A stretch of DNA of 64,000 nucleotides from the NCBI RefSeq assembly GCF_001679485.1, contig NZ_LZOZ01000001.1, forward strand, positions 124,001 to 188,000, written 5' to 3'. Both the position numbers and the translations under genes were made by a program. The notes beneath the pieces are model-generated. The model searched no databases, was not told the DNA's origin, and worked only from the letters and a program-made list of their open reading frames with translations. Source of the DNA: Haemophilus sp. CCUG 60358. Its GTDB lineage: Bacteria; Pseudomonadota; Gammaproteobacteria; Enterobacterales; Pasteurellaceae. Below, piece after piece: positions 18,441 through 27,234 of the stretch (its first letter is position 1; the number at the start of each line of letters is the position of its first letter).

Positions 18441-20231
18441 TTATGCTAAGGTCATCACGGTGTCACCTACGGCGACTGCATCACCGGCTTTGACGCAAAT
18501 GCCACGTACGGTACCAGCCTGTGCAGCTTTCACTTCGGTTTCCATTTTCATGGCTTCGAGAATGAATAATACATCGCCAGCTGCTACGGTTTGACCTTCT
18601 GTTGCAACAACTTTCCAAATATTACCCGCCATCGGCGCCGTTACTGGTGTACCACCGGTTGCTGGAGCAGGAGCCACTTGCGGCGCAGCTTGAGGAGCAG
18701 TAGTCGCCACATGAGAGATATCACCGCCTTCGCTTACTTTTACCACAAAGGCTTTGCCTTCCAATTCCACGGTATAAACAGCGGAACCAGAAGTAGATGG
18801 TGCAGCTTTAGAAACAGGTTTATTTTCCACCGCACTTTCATTGCCGGTAGGGGCTGGCTCAAAGGCGGCAGGGTTGTTGCGGTTTTCTAAGAATTTCCAC
18901 GCAATTTGAGGGAAGAGCGCCACGATTAAAGCATCATCCACAGCATTGTCTGCTAATTTCACGCCTTTCACTTTAGCTTGTTCTGCAACTTCAGCTTCAA
19001 TTTTCGCCATTTCAGGCGCAATGTGATCGGCAGGGCGGTCTGTTATTGGTGCCGCACCTTCTAATACTTGAGCTTGCAACGCACTATCTACTGGTGCAGG
19101 CGTTTTACCGTATTCACCTTTTAAAATACCGGCAGTTTCTTTGGCGATAGTTTTGTAGCGTTCGCCAGTGAGAACGTTAATAACCGACTGTGTACCAACA
19201 ATTTGAGAAGTTGGTGTAACGAGTGGAATGTAGCCCAAGTCTTTGCGCACACGTGGGATTTCTTCTAATACTAAATCTAATTTATCGGACGCATTTTGTT
19301 GTTTTAATTGGTTTTCCAAGTTGGTGAGCATACCACCTGGTACTTGTGCTACTAAAATACGGCTATCTACACCGCGTAATTGGCCTTCAAATTTGGCATA
19401 TTTTTTACGCACATTACGGAAATAGGCAGCAATTTTTTCCAAGCGAGGAATATCCAAACCGGTGTCATATTCAGTACCTTGTAAGGTGGCGACTAGGGAT
19501 TCAGTTGCAGGGTGACCATAAGTACCTGACATAGAAGAAATCGCTGTATCAATACCATCTACACCAGCTTCAACCGCTTTTAATAACGCCATTTCTGCCA
19601 TACCAGTGGTGGAGTGGCAGTGTAAATGCAACTCTACGTCGAAACGTTTTTTGATTTCGCGTACTAAGTCTGCAGCCGCCATTGGATTTAAAATACCGGA
19701 CATGTCTTTGATGACCAAGCTATCGATACCAATTTCAAGTAATTGTTCAGTTGTACCGAGCCAGGTTTGCATGGTATGAACTGGGCTGGTGGTATAACTT
19801 AAAGTCCCTTGAGCATGGCCACCAAATTTACGTACTGCTTGCAACGCTGCTTTCATGTTGCGCGGATCATTGAGCGCATCGAATACGCGGAAAACATCCA
19901 TACCATTCGCTACACAACGTTCTACGAAACGTTCTACTACATCATCAGCATAGTGGCGATAGCCTAATAGGTTTTGGCCACGTAATAACATTTGTAATGG
20001 AGTTTTTGGACAAGCTTTTTTCAATTCACGCAAACGAACCCAAGGATCTTCCCCTAAAAAGCGAATACAGCTATCAAATGTTGCACCGCCCCAAGCTTCC
20101 AACGACCAATAGCCAATATCATCTAATTCATGAGCGATTGGTAACATATCATCAAGACGCAAACGAGTTGCGAAAAGTGATTGGTGGGCATCACGAAGCA
20201 CCAGTTCTGTCATTTTAATTTTTTTAGCCAT
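18441..20231 (-). CDS. oadA: Oxaloacetate decarboxylase alpha subunit
   Basis: The 596-residue soluble subunit transfers CO2 from oxaloacetate to biotin. The carboxyltransferase domain (about 1-270) has [15 protein letters not shown] and [11 protein letters not shown] metal-binding histidines. A conserved middle domain follows. An alanine/proline-rich linker (about 480-525) leads to the C-terminal biotinyl domain with EAMKMETE, whose lysine carries biotin. It needs OadG for assembly with OadB. The operon supports citrate or fumarate-type fermentation with energy conserved as a sodium gradient. Confidence 0.96.
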   Translation of the reverse strand: MAKKIKMTELVLRDAHQSLFATRLRLDDMLPIAHELDDIGYWSLEAWGGATFDSCIRFLGEDPWVRLRELKKACPKTPLQMLLRGQNLLGYRHYADDVVERFVERCVANGMDVFRVFDALNDPRNMKAALQAVRKFGGHAQGTLSYTTSPVHTMQTWLGTTEQLLEIGIDSLVIKDMSGILNPMAAADLVREIKKRFDVELHLHCHSTTGMAEMALLKAVEAGVDGIDTAISSMSGTYGHPATESLVATLQGTEYDTGLDIPRLEKIAAYFRNVRKKYAKFEGQLRGVDSRILVAQVPGGMLTNLENQLKQQNASDKLDLVLEEIPRVRKDLGYIPLVTPTSQIVGTQSVINVLTGERYKTIAKETAGILKGEYGKTPAPVDSALQAQVLEGAAPITDRPADHIAPEMAKIEAEVAEQAKVKGVKLADNAVDDALIVALFPQIAWKFLENRNNPAAFEPAPTGNESAVENKPVSKAAPSTSGSAVYTVELEGKAFVVKVSEGGDISHVATTAPQAAPQVAPAPATGGTPVTAPMAGNIWKVVATEGQTVAAGDVLFILEAMKMETEVKAAQAGTVRGICVKAGDAVAVGDTVMTLA

Positions 20232-20246
20232 GGTAAAATCCTTATT

Positions 20247-20516
20247 TTATTTGAACTGTTGGGTACGGCGATGGTGTGCGATAGCCGCTGCAATCACAGG
20301 ACGTAACCGCTCAAAATCGTCAGTAGGTGCCGCAGAAAGTGCGGTTGAATTTTGGGAAGTTTTGGGTTCGGGTTGAGGTTCTGGAAAGAATCGGTTGATA
20401 AGTTTAGACATCACTCCAATTGCCCAAATTAAAATGAGCAAAAAGACCAATACAAAACCCATCCCTGAAAACATCAGGTTAATTCCTTCGCCTATAAGTG
20501 CAGAGGGAGTCATCAT
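20247..20516 (-). CDS. oadG: Oxaloacetate decarboxylase gamma subunit
   Basis: The 89-residue protein has one N-terminal membrane helix (about 12-37, [21 protein letters not shown]) and a short C-terminal tail ending in HHRRTQQFK. OadG anchors OadA to OadB and binds zinc through its C-terminal region, consistent with the two histidines. First gene of the operon, 15 bases before oadA. Size and position match the family. Confidence 0.9.
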   Translation of the reverse strand: MMTPSALIGEGINLMFSGMGFVLVFLLILIWAIGVMSKLINRFFPEPQPEPKTSQNSTALSAAPTDDFERLRPVIAAAIAHHRRTQQFK

Positions 20517-20553
20517 TTTTCTTCCTTATTTGCTTGAAAAAATGGACAATTTT

Positions 20554-20596
20554 ATTCTAATCGATCTGTTTGAATAAAACTGTGATGAAGATCATA
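20554..20596 (-). promoter_or_regulatory. oadGAB promoter with CRP site
   Basis: On the minus strand, TAGAAT (20559-20554) is a good -10. TGTGA-TGAAGA-TCATA at 20581-20596 matches the CRP site at nine of ten bases. Its centre lies about 41.5 bases upstream of the start point expected from that -10, the class II geometry. The -35 is poor, as expected of an activator-dependent promoter. Confidence 0.6.
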
Positions 20597-20720
20597 ATTT
20601 GAAATATAGGCACACAATAAAAGGGGAAATGTGCGGTTGATTTTGAAGTATTTGGGCGTGAGTTAAATATTATTAATGAGGTATTTCTACTGAAACATAC
20701 GTTATACAAAGCGTGTAAAA

Positions 20721-20761
20721 ATTAAAAGGACTAAGTCCTATAGTGATAGAACTTAGTCCTT
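20721..20761 (-). terminator. ilvE terminator
   Basis: AAGGACTAAGT and ACTTAGTCCTT form an 11-base perfect stem with a 14-base loop. On the minus strand TTAATTTTT follows. Confidence 0.8.
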
Positions 20762-20799
20762 GAATTAAATGAATCTCGATTTGTTGATAGAAAGGAAAA

Positions 20800-21831
20800 T
20801 TATTCTACTTTTACAATCCAGCCTTCAGGTGCTTCCACATCACCGAATTGGATGCCGGTTAGCTCGTTGTAAAGTTTGCGTGTAACAGGGCCTACTTCAG
20901 TTTCTGAATAGAACACGTGGAATTTACCTTTGTGTTGAATACCACCTACTGGCGTAATCACTGCGGCAGTACCACAAGCCCCCGCTTCTGCAAATTGATC
21001 AAGTTGATCGATATACACATCACCTTCGATAGCTTCCATACCTAAACGCTCTTTTGCAATGTAAAGTAAGGAGTATTTGGTGATACTTGGTAAAATGGAT
21101 TCAGATGCAGGAGTGATAAATTTATTATCTTTAGTGATACCAAAGAAGTTTGCTGCACCCACTTCTTCAATTTTAGTATGTGTTTTTGGATCGAGATAGA
21201 TCGCATCTGCAAATTTACGCTCTGATGTGCTAGCCTCTGCCGCTAATTCATGTGGAAGTAAGCTTGCAGCATAGTTACCACCCACTTTTACGCCACCTGT
21301 ACCCATAGGGGCAGCACGGTCGTAATCAGTCGTAATGAAGTTAGATGGTGCTAAACCACCTTTGAAATAAGCGCCAACAGGGCAGCAGAATACAGAGAAA
21401 ATAAATTCAGGTGCGGTTTTTACACCGATATTCGCGCCTGTACCAAAGAGGAATGGACGTAAATATAATGTTGCGCCAGATCCGTAAGGACCTAACCATT
21501 CTTGGTTTGCTTTCACCACTTCTTTACAAGCACGGATAAATAATTCTGTTGGCACTTGTGGCATTAATAAGCGATCAGAGGTGTGTTGCATGCGTTTTGC
21601 ATTTTGATCAGGACGGAATAAGTTGATTGAACCGTCTTTACAACGATAGGCTTTTAAGCCTTCAAAGCATTGTTGACCGTAGTGAATTGCAGTTGAACCT
21701 TCGTGGATATGTAGCATATTATCGGTGGTGAGTTTACCTTCATCCCATTTACCATCTTTCCAATGTGCGATGAATCGGTAATCTGTTTTGATATAACTAA
21801 ATCCAAGATTGTTCCAGTCTAAGTCTTTCAT
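20800..21831 (-). CDS. ilvE: Branched-chain amino acid aminotransferase
   Basis: The 343-residue PLP enzyme interconverts leucine, isoleucine and valine with their 2-oxo acids. [42 protein letters not shown] (around the PLP lysine region) and EVGAANFFG are typical. The length is that of the longer class found in H. influenzae and in Gram-positives rather than the 309-residue E. coli type. It is transcribed alone, downstream of the gcvB terminator. No leader-peptide attenuator is seen. Confidence 0.93.
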   Translation of the reverse strand: MKDLDWNNLGFSYIKTDYRFIAHWKDGKWDEGKLTTDNMLHIHEGSTAIHYGQQCFEGLKAYRCKDGSINLFRPDQNAKRMQHTSDRLLMPQVPTELFIRACKEVVKANQEWLGPYGSGATLYLRPFLFGTGANIGVKTAPEFIFSVFCCPVGAYFKGGLAPSNFITTDYDRAAPMGTGGVKVGGNYAASLLPHELAAEASTSERKFADAIYLDPKTHTKIEEVGAANFFGITKDNKFITPASESILPSITKYSLLYIAKERLGMEAIEGDVYIDQLDQFAEAGACGTAAVITPVGGIQHKGKFHVFYSETEVGPVTRKLYNELTGIQFGDVEAPEGWIVKVE

Positions 21832-22013
21832 TTTGCTTCCTTAATTTGTATAAATAATTTTATGAATGGAAATGCAGTTAATCTACACCATTACGATAAC
21901 TATGAAAACCTTTAAACACAAAAATATTGTGATTTCTCAAAATTTTTATTGGATTTTCAAATTTGTGAAGTTGGTCAGGAAATAAAATTTTGCTTATGTT
22001 AGAATGCTAAGAA

Positions 22014-22042
22014 TAAAAAAACGCCGCTCGAAACGAGCAGCG
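22014..22042 (-). terminator. gcvB terminator
   Basis: CGCTGCTCG pairs with CGAGCGGCG around TTT and runs into seven Ts on the minus strand. Confidence 0.88.
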
Positions 22043-22189
22043 CTTAACCAGAATGGTTTAATATATATAGGAAGTAAATGAGTAACTTAATTGTTACTCC
22101 AGCTCGGAGAACCGAACTATATGCAAACACAACATCATACTTAAGTCTGAAACTCATTAACTTGTAAGGAATTACCAATCATTAAGTAT
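22014..22189 (-). ncRNA. gcvB: GcvB small RNA
   Basis: The gene lies divergent from gcvA as in Enterobacterales and Pasteurella. The RNA has a GU-rich single-stranded region (TATGATGTTGTGTTTGCA), which is the conserved R1-type seed of GcvB, then a hairpin (GTAACAATTAAGTTAC), an unpaired CATTTACTTCC segment also found in E. coli GcvB, and a final strong terminator hairpin. Its promoter is TTGTCC, 17 bases, TACAAT. The 5' end is estimated from the promoter. GcvB with Hfq represses many amino-acid and peptide transport mRNAs and is induced by GcvA. Confidence 0.88.
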
Positions 22190-22195
22190 GGGTGT

Positions 22196-22224
22196 ATTGT
22201 AGGTAGAAGGTGATGGAAGGACAA
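22196..22224 (-). promoter_or_regulatory. gcvB promoter
   Basis: On the minus strand, TTGTCC (22224-22219), a 17-base spacer and TACAAT (22201-22196) make a near-consensus sigma-70 promoter. GcvA would be expected to bind between it and the divergent gcvA gene. Confidence 0.75.
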
Positions 22225-22313
22225 ATGATGTTTTTTTATTTGACGCATAAAAAAAACTAATCCGAATTGAACTTTTATTATTATAAACTAAAATTTAGCT
22301 GTTGGGAAGAATT

Positions 22314-23207
22314 ATGTATAAACGTTTGCCTCCCTTGAATTCATTAAAGTCTTTCGAGTCTGCTGCACGACATTTAAGCTTCACAAAAGCGGCAGATGAA
22401 CTTTTTGTGACACAAGCCGCAGTGAGCCATCAAATAAAATTATTAGAAGATTTTTTAGGTGTTGAGCTTTTTATTCGAAAAAATCGTTCACTCGAATTGA
22501 CGGAATTTGGGAAAGCCTACTTTGTTGATATCAATAAAATATTACGAAAATTAAATGAAGCAACCGAACGTTTATTAACGCTTAAAGCTGAACCACATTT
22601 GGCAATTAGCGTACCACAAACCTTTGGTATTCAATGGCTTGTGCCACATTTGAGTGATTTTAATAAGCAACACCCTGAAATTGAGGTACGCTTGAAGGGC
22701 GTCGATCAAGATGAAGGTTTATTGAATAAAGAAATTGATATTGCCATTTATTATGGAAAAGGTGATTGGGAAAATTTACAGGTCGATCGTTTAGGCGAAG
22801 AAAATCTCGTGATTTTAGCCGCGCCTTCATTGCTTGAGAAAATACCAGTAAGTTGTCCTAATGATTTGAAAAAGCATACGCTGATTCATACGCATACTCG
22901 AGATAACTGGCAAGCGATGGCGGATTATCTCAAATTAGATGATTTGAATATTCAGCAAGGTCCGTTATTTAGCCATACTTTTATGGCATTGCAAGCGGCC
23001 GTTCATGGGCAGGGTATTGCGTTAGCTAATCGTATTTTGGCTCAGCAAGAAATTGAAAACGGTCATTTGCAAATTGTGTTACCAACCGAATTGCGGGATC
23101 CAAAATCATTCTATGTGGTCAATCATTTAGATCGTTTAGATGATGAACAAATTCAAGCCTTTAGAAAATGGATTAAAGATTCAATTAAATTAGGAAAACA
23201 TGAATAA
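22314..23207 (+). CDS. gcvA: GcvA, LysR-type regulator of glycine cleavage and gcvB
   Basis: The protein has 297 residues from the ATG at 22314, behind GGGAAGA; a TTG four codons upstream is less likely. The helix-turn-helix is [23 protein letters not shown] at about 21-43, written here in one piece only as its key parts: [18 protein letters not shown] LysR effector domain follows. E. coli GcvA activates gcvTHP in glycine and gcvB. The divergent sRNA supports the assignment. Its 3' end overlaps rlmM by eight bases. Confidence 0.93.
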   Translation: MYKRLPPLNSLKSFESAARHLSFTKAADELFVTQAAVSHQIKLLEDFLGVELFIRKNRSLELTEFGKAYFVDINKILRKLNEATERLLTLKAEPHLAISVPQTFGIQWLVPHLSDFNKQHPEIEVRLKGVDQDEGLLNKEIDIAIYYGKGDWENLQVDRLGEENLVILAAPSLLEKIPVSCPNDLKKHTLIHTHTRDNWQAMADYLKLDDLNIQQGPLFSHTFMALQAAVHGQGIALANRILAQQEIENGHLQIVLPTELRDPKSFYVVNHLDRLDDEQIQAFRKWIKDSIKLGKHE

Positions 23208-24288
23208 ATTAGCCTTATATTGTCGAATTGGCTTTGAAAAAGAAGTCGCCGCAGAAATTACTGACCGAGCCTCTGAGCGTGGTGTATTTGGTTTTGCTCG
23301 CGTAGTAGAAAACAGCGGCTATGTCATTTTTGAATGTTATCAACCGGGTGATGCAGATCGTTTAGCGCGAGAAATCCCTTTTAATCGTTTGATTTTTGCG
23401 CGTCAAATGCTCGTTGTTTCAGATCTCTTAGAAAATCTCGATCCTCAAGATCGTATCTCGCCAATTCTTGCTCAATATAAACATATTGCAGAAGACATTA
23501 ATCTTAAGCAAGCGGTAGAGTTATTTGTCGAAACAGCAGATACCAATGAAGCCAAAGAGCTTTCGACATTTTGCCGAAAATTCACCGTGCCGTTACGTCA
23601 AGCGTTGAAAAAACAAGGTTGGTTACAAGGTAAGCCGAATGCAAAGCGCGGTCAGATTTTACATTGTTTTTTCACTCAGCCGAATTGCTGCTATGTAGGG
23701 TATTCTTATCTTGGCAATAACTCTACCCATTTTATGGGGATACCACGTTTGAAATTCCCAGCGGATGCGCCAAGCCGTTCAACTTTAAAATTGGAAGAAG
23801 CGATTTTAACCTTTATTCCTCGAAATGAAGAAAGTAAACGCTTAAATGAAAATATGGTTGGCGTTGATCTTGGAGCTTGCCCTGGCGGCTGGACCTATCA
23901 ATTAGTGAAACGTGGTTTATTTGTGTATGCGGTCGATCACGGCAAAATGGCGGCCAGTTTGCATGATACCGGTAGAATAGAACATTGCCCAGAAGACGGA
24001 TTTAAATTCCAACCACCAAAACGCAAGCATATTGATTGGCTTGTGTGTGATATGGTGGAACAACCAAGCCGCATAGCCAATTTAATCGGAAAATGGCTGA
24101 TTAACGGCTGGTGCCGAGAAACCATTTTCAACTTGAAATTGCCAATGAAAAAACGTTATCAAGAAGTGATGTTGTGCCTAGAAAATCTTGCAGTGATGTT
24201 GGCAGAAAAAGAACTGGAATTTGATATTCAGGCGAAGCATTTGTATCACGATCGCGAAGAGATTACGGTGCATATTGCCTTAAAATAG
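23200..24288 (+). CDS. rlmM: 23S rRNA C2498 2'-O-methyltransferase
   Basis: The 362-residue enzyme has a THUMP-like N-terminal domain (starting [20 protein letters not shown]) and a Rossmann methyltransferase domain with [17 protein letters not shown] for S-adenosylmethionine and a catalytic KDKE-type set including K in LKLPMKKRY. It methylates C2498 in the peptidyl-transferase centre. Overlap with gcvA repeats the E. coli gcvA-rlmM arrangement. Confidence 0.95.
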   Translation: MNKLALYCRIGFEKEVAAEITDRASERGVFGFARVVENSGYVIFECYQPGDADRLAREIPFNRLIFARQMLVVSDLLENLDPQDRISPILAQYKHIAEDINLKQAVELFVETADTNEAKELSTFCRKFTVPLRQALKKQGWLQGKPNAKRGQILHCFFTQPNCCYVGYSYLGNNSTHFMGIPRLKFPADAPSRSTLKLEEAILTFIPRNEESKRLNENMVGVDLGACPGGWTYQLVKRGLFVYAVDHGKMAASLHDTGRIEHCPEDGFKFQPPKRKHIDWLVCDMVEQPSRIANLIGKWLINGWCRETIFNLKLPMKKRYQEVMLCLENLAVMLAEKELEFDIQAKHLYHDREEITVHIALK

Positions 24289-24291
24289 AAG

Positions 24292-24333
24292 AGCAAAGCG
24301 CGGTCAAAAAACATAGGATTTTTAACTGCTCTT
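24292..24333 (+). terminator. rlmM terminator, degenerate, hit by IS insertion
   Basis: AGAGCA and TGCTCT enclose a decayed uptake-signal pair (GCGGTCAAAAA and TTTTTAACTGC). The IS begins immediately after CTT, so the original T tract is now on the far side of the element. Confidence 0.5.
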
Positions 24334-24336
24334 TGA

Positions 24337-24376
24337 TCTGCACCCCAAAATCTGGACACCTATTTTGAGGTGCAGA
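24337..24376 (+). promoter_or_regulatory. Hairpin covering the orfA ribosome-binding site
   Basis: TCTGCACC-C-CAAAAT (24337-24351) pairs with ATTTTG-A-GGTGCAGA (24362-24376), 14 base pairs with one mismatch. The Shine-Dalgarno GAGG before the ATG at 24379 is in the stem. Read-through mRNA from outside would hide the start. Confidence 0.6.
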
Positions 24377-24378
24377 TT

Positions 24379-24753
24379 ATGTCCTATTCTTATCAATTTT
24401 GTTTGAAAATTATCAAACTCGTCACCGAACAGGATTATGGTATCCGTGAGGTGGCTAAACTTCATAAAATTTCCCACGCTCTCGTCATTTATTGGCTAAA
24501 AGCATTTCGGGAAAGAGGGCTTGATGGCGTAAAATCGCCTCATACAAACCTTCCCCCCCCGAAAATAGTGAAGCCAAAGATGAAAAAGAAAGACATTGAA
24601 ACTCCGGAAACTACAGACTTTTCACCTAAAGCGTTTAAAAAGTTACAACGAGAGCTCGCCTTGGCTCGTGCGGAGATCGCTTATCTAAAGGAGTTGGAGG
24701 CGCTCGACCGTCAAAAACAACGACAGAAAAAAGAAAAATCATTGAAAGATTGA
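24379..24753 (+). CDS. IS3-family transposase OrfA
   Basis: The start is taken at the ATG 24379 (124 residues; an in-frame GTG lies at 24370). It has a helix-turn-helix of the IS3 kind (DYGIREVAKLHKISHALV) and a leucine-zipper-like helix towards the end (FKKLQRELALARAEIAYLKE). It contains a run of eight Cs at 24553-24560 coding LPPP, a possible slippage site. It ends inside orfB, which is in the -1 frame. Confidence 0.9.
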   Translation: MSYSYQFCLKIIKLVTEQDYGIREVAKLHKISHALVIYWLKAFRERGLDGVKSPHTNLPPPKIVKPKMKKKDIETPETTDFSPKAFKKLQRELALARAEIAYLKELEALDRQKQRQKKEKSLKD

Positions 24754-25556
24754 AGCCGGACCATGCGTTAAATGATTTACTTCGTGTGGCTAAAATGCCT
24801 CGCTCAAGCTTTTACTATAAAGAGATTAAGCGAAATTATCACGAAGCTAAAGAAGCTATCTTATCGCTGTATAAAAAGAACAGAAAACGAGATGGTTATC
24901 GCCCCATGACGTTTAAATTACGCCAAATGGGTTTTAATTTGAACCATAAAACGGTGTTAAAGCTAATGAACGAGTTAGGTATTCATTCCATTTTACGCAA
25001 AAAAAGACATGGGAAACGTGGAAAAACATCGCATATTGCCCCAAATTTGCTGAATCGTGATTTTACAGCGATAGCACTCAATCAAAAATGGGTAACGGAT
25101 GCAACGGAATTTCATGTTGGGCAAGAAAAGCTTTATTTTTCACCGTTAATGGACTTGGCTAACCGAGAAATTATTGCCTATAGCTTTGCGACACGCCCCA
25201 AATTTTCATTGGTAAAAAAGATGTTAGAACAAGGACTTAGTCGAATTAAACCGATAGAATGCCCGATTATTCATAGCGACCAAGGCGTATTGTATGGCTC
25301 GGCGGAATGGGTGAAAATGTTGGAGGGTAAAGCGGTTCAAAGTATGAGCCGCCGAGGAAATTGCTACGATAATGCGGTGATTGAAAGTTTTTTTGCAATA
25401 TTAAAATCAGAGTGCTTTTACTCTCGAACTTATCATTCAATTGCTGAATTACAGGCTGAAATTGAAGAATATTTAGTGTATTACAACCAAAAACGAATTA
25501 AACTTGGTTTAAAAGGATTGAGCCCAGTGCAATACCGAGCTCAATATTTAAGTTAA
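24750..25556 (+). CDS. IS3-family transposase OrfB (DDE integrase)
   Basis: About 268 residues from a TTG at 24750. The open frame extends upstream without a stop (RKIIERLKPDH), as expected if it is made as an OrfAB fusion by -1 frameshifting. The rve domain shows the catalytic aspartates in WVTDATEF and HSDQGVLYG and the glutamate in DNAVIESFFAILKSE. The A-rich stretch 24727-24738 is the probable slip region, although A AAA AAG is not in the canonical phase there. Confidence 0.92.
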   Translation: MKPDHALNDLLRVAKMPRSSFYYKEIKRNYHEAKEAILSLYKKNRKRDGYRPMTFKLRQMGFNLNHKTVLKLMNELGIHSILRKKRHGKRGKTSHIAPNLLNRDFTAIALNQKWVTDATEFHVGQEKLYFSPLMDLANREIIAYSFATRPKFSLVKKMLEQGLSRIKPIECPIIHSDQGVLYGSAEWVKMLEGKAVQSMSRRGNCYDNAVIESFFAILKSECFYSRTYHSIAELQAEIEEYLVYYNQKRIKLGLKGLSPVQYRAQYLS

Positions 25557-25608
25557 CTAACCTGTCCAACTTTTGGGGGGCAGATCACTTTAAATTTTAA
25601 AAATTTAA

Positions 25609-26193
25609 TTAATTCAAGTATTTAAATGCTTTGACGACTTTTTGAACACTAGTAACTTTACTTGCAATTTCTGCCGCTGAGTCACCTTGTGATTGAGTGA
25701 CGTTTCCGAGTAAGAATACTTCACCATTTTCGGTGATCACTTTCACATCTGTGGCTTTTACATTATCTCCAACGAAGAGTTTTGATTTAATTTGTGTGGT
25801 AATCCAACTGTCTTTGGTAATTTGACCAAAGTTAATTTTATTGCCCACACGTAATTCATTATAGACATCATTCACACCGTCCACGCCTTTTGCAAGACTG
25901 GTTGCGGTTTCTTTCACGCCTTCACTCGGCACTTGACCAATCAATAATACACGTCCGCTATAAGAAACGGCATGGACACGACCTTCCGATTTAATTTGTG
26001 CATCTTTATCTAATGCATTTTCAACTTTTACTTTTAAAGTTTCATCATCGACTTGCGTCCCCATTGTACGAGGATCCGTTGCGACTTTAGCACCTGCTGC
26101 TGCACCGCCAAGTACAGCCGCCACACAGCCTTGTAACATAATAGATGCACCAAGTACGAAGGCGAGTTTTTTTAATGGGGTTAATTTCATCAT
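25609..26193 (-). CDS. dolP: DolP-like outer-membrane lipoprotein with two BON domains
   Basis: The 194-residue lipoprotein has a lipobox LQGC at about residues 20-23. Two BON domains follow, about 52-118 and 125-194, with VSYSGRVLLIGQVPSEGVKE and ITENGEVFLLGNVTQ. DolP (YraP) supports outer-membrane integrity and the BAM complex and binds anionic lipids at division sites. It ends the lpoA-yraN-diaA-dolP cluster, the same order as in E. coli. The IS element lies 22 bases beyond its stop. Confidence 0.93.
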   Translation of the reverse strand: MMKLTPLKKLAFVLGASIMLQGCVAAVLGGAAAGAKVATDPRTMGTQVDDETLKVKVENALDKDAQIKSEGRVHAVSYSGRVLLIGQVPSEGVKETATSLAKGVDGVNDVYNELRVGNKINFGQITKDSWITTQIKSKLFVGDNVKATDVKVITENGEVFLLGNVTQSQGDSAAEIASKVTSVQKVVKAFKYLN

Positions 26194-26274
26194 TAATCTC
26201 CTTTTTATAAATGAGTGAGTTAACTAATTAGTCAATTAATTTTAGAAATAGTTTGGTTGGAAAAGCCTTTAATG

Positions 26275-26859
26275 TCAAGCTCTTGGAAAAAGTGTGCTAT
26301 CAACAAGCTCACACAGTGCATTTATGACGAATAAATGATTTTCCAAAATACGTGCTTCTTTCGTTGCAGGAATAGAGATTTCCAAATCTGCTTCAGCTAA
26401 CACACCTTGAATCGCATCATTATTTGCACCGGTTAAGGCAATGACCTGAATTTCTTTGTTGACGGCATTAGCAATCGTATTCAGTACCGCTTTTTCTGTT
26501 CCAAGCGGTGCAAAGGCGATCAATAAATCGCCAGGCTTCGCGATAGCGTTAAATTGATGTTGATACAGTTGATCGATAGGTTGATCAAAAACCAGCGAAG
26601 AACCGACCGCACTTTCAAGGCTAAGCTGTACGGATGGCAGGCTAGGACGCTCAAAATCGTAACGATTAAGCAAATTTGACACTAAGAACTGCGCATTCGC
26701 GTAAGAGCGAGCGACGCCACAGGCAATCACTTTATGACCACTTAACAAACATTGCATGACCATTTGTGTGGCAGTTGCAATATTTTCTGATAATAGGCTT
26801 GAAGCAGAGATTTGAATCTGAATACTTTCGCTATAAATATCTTTAACTTTTTGTAACAT
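26275..26859 (-). CDS. diaA: DiaA, DnaA initiator-associating SIS-domain protein
   Basis: The 194-residue protein of the SIS fold starts MLQKVKDIYSESIQIQISAS. It has HKVIACGVARSYANAQFLVS, corresponding to the sugar-phosphate binding loop, and GDLLIAFAPLGTEKAVLNTI. DiaA forms tetramers that help DnaA load at oriC. The related GmhA is excluded by context: it sits between yraN and dolP as in E. coli. Twelve bases separate it from yraN. Confidence 0.9.
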   Translation of the reverse strand: MLQKVKDIYSESIQIQISASSLLSENIATATQMVMQCLLSGHKVIACGVARSYANAQFLVSNLLNRYDFERPSLPSVQLSLESAVGSSLVFDQPIDQLYQHQFNAIAKPGDLLIAFAPLGTEKAVLNTIANAVNKEIQVIALTGANNDAIQGVLAEADLEISIPATKEARILENHLFVINALCELVDSTLFPRA

Positions 26860-26871
26860 AATCGGAAAAGG

Positions 26872-27231
26872 TTAATCGAGAAAATTAGGAATCCATTGGA
26901 TATCACTGGCGGTTTTTCCAAAGGCGATAAGATCAAAACGACAATCCGCATCTTCGAGGCTTAGGTTACGTTTGGCAAGCCACAAATTTGCGGCATTTAG
27001 CCATTTTTGTTGCTTTTGCCAATCTACACTTTCAACAGCAGATCCAAATGCTGAGCTGGAGCGTTGGCGTACTTCAACAAACACAATGGTCTGCCCGTCT
27101 TGCATAACGAGATCTAATTCACCGCATTTGAAATGTTGATTTGCGGCGATGAATTTGAGACCTTTAGACTCTAAGAAAAGGCGGGCTTGATGTTCAAAGC
27201 CCGCCCCTTGTTGACGTTTTAATGAAAACAT
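26872..27231 (-). CDS. yraN: YraN family protein (UPF0102), endonuclease-like
   Basis: The 119-residue protein has a restriction-endonuclease-like core: [40 protein letters not shown], where E, D and EVR correspond to the metal-binding residues, followed by [13 protein letters not shown]. Biological role is not settled in this family; a DNA repair or uptake role has been suggested. It starts three bases after lpoA. Confidence 0.93.
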   Translation of the reverse strand: MFSLKRQQGAGFEHQARLFLESKGLKFIAANQHFKCGELDLVMQDGQTIVFVEVRQRSSSAFGSAVESVDWQKQQKWLNAANLWLAKRNLSLEDADCRFDLIAFGKTASDIQWIPNFLD

Positions 27232-27234
27232 GGA

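Larger units (their letters stand above)
24334..25587 (+). mobile_element. Complete IS3-family insertion sequence (1254 bp)
   Basis: Terminal inverted repeats are TGATCTGCACCCCAAAATCT (24334 onward) and, read inward from 25587, TGATCTGCCCCCCAAAAGTT; both continue to GGACA. The element is flanked by a three-base direct repeat CTT (24331-24333 and 25588-25590), the usual IS3-family target duplication. It carries two overlapping frames, orfA and orfB, with an intact DDE catalytic set. It contains no uptake signal, unlike the surrounding DNA. It appears full length and possibly active. Confidence 0.93.

Noticed and set aside
22014..22200. Leader-peptide attenuator for ilvE
   Set aside because: The short frame MIGNSLQVNEFQT has no run of Ile, Leu or Val codons; the features fit GcvB instead.
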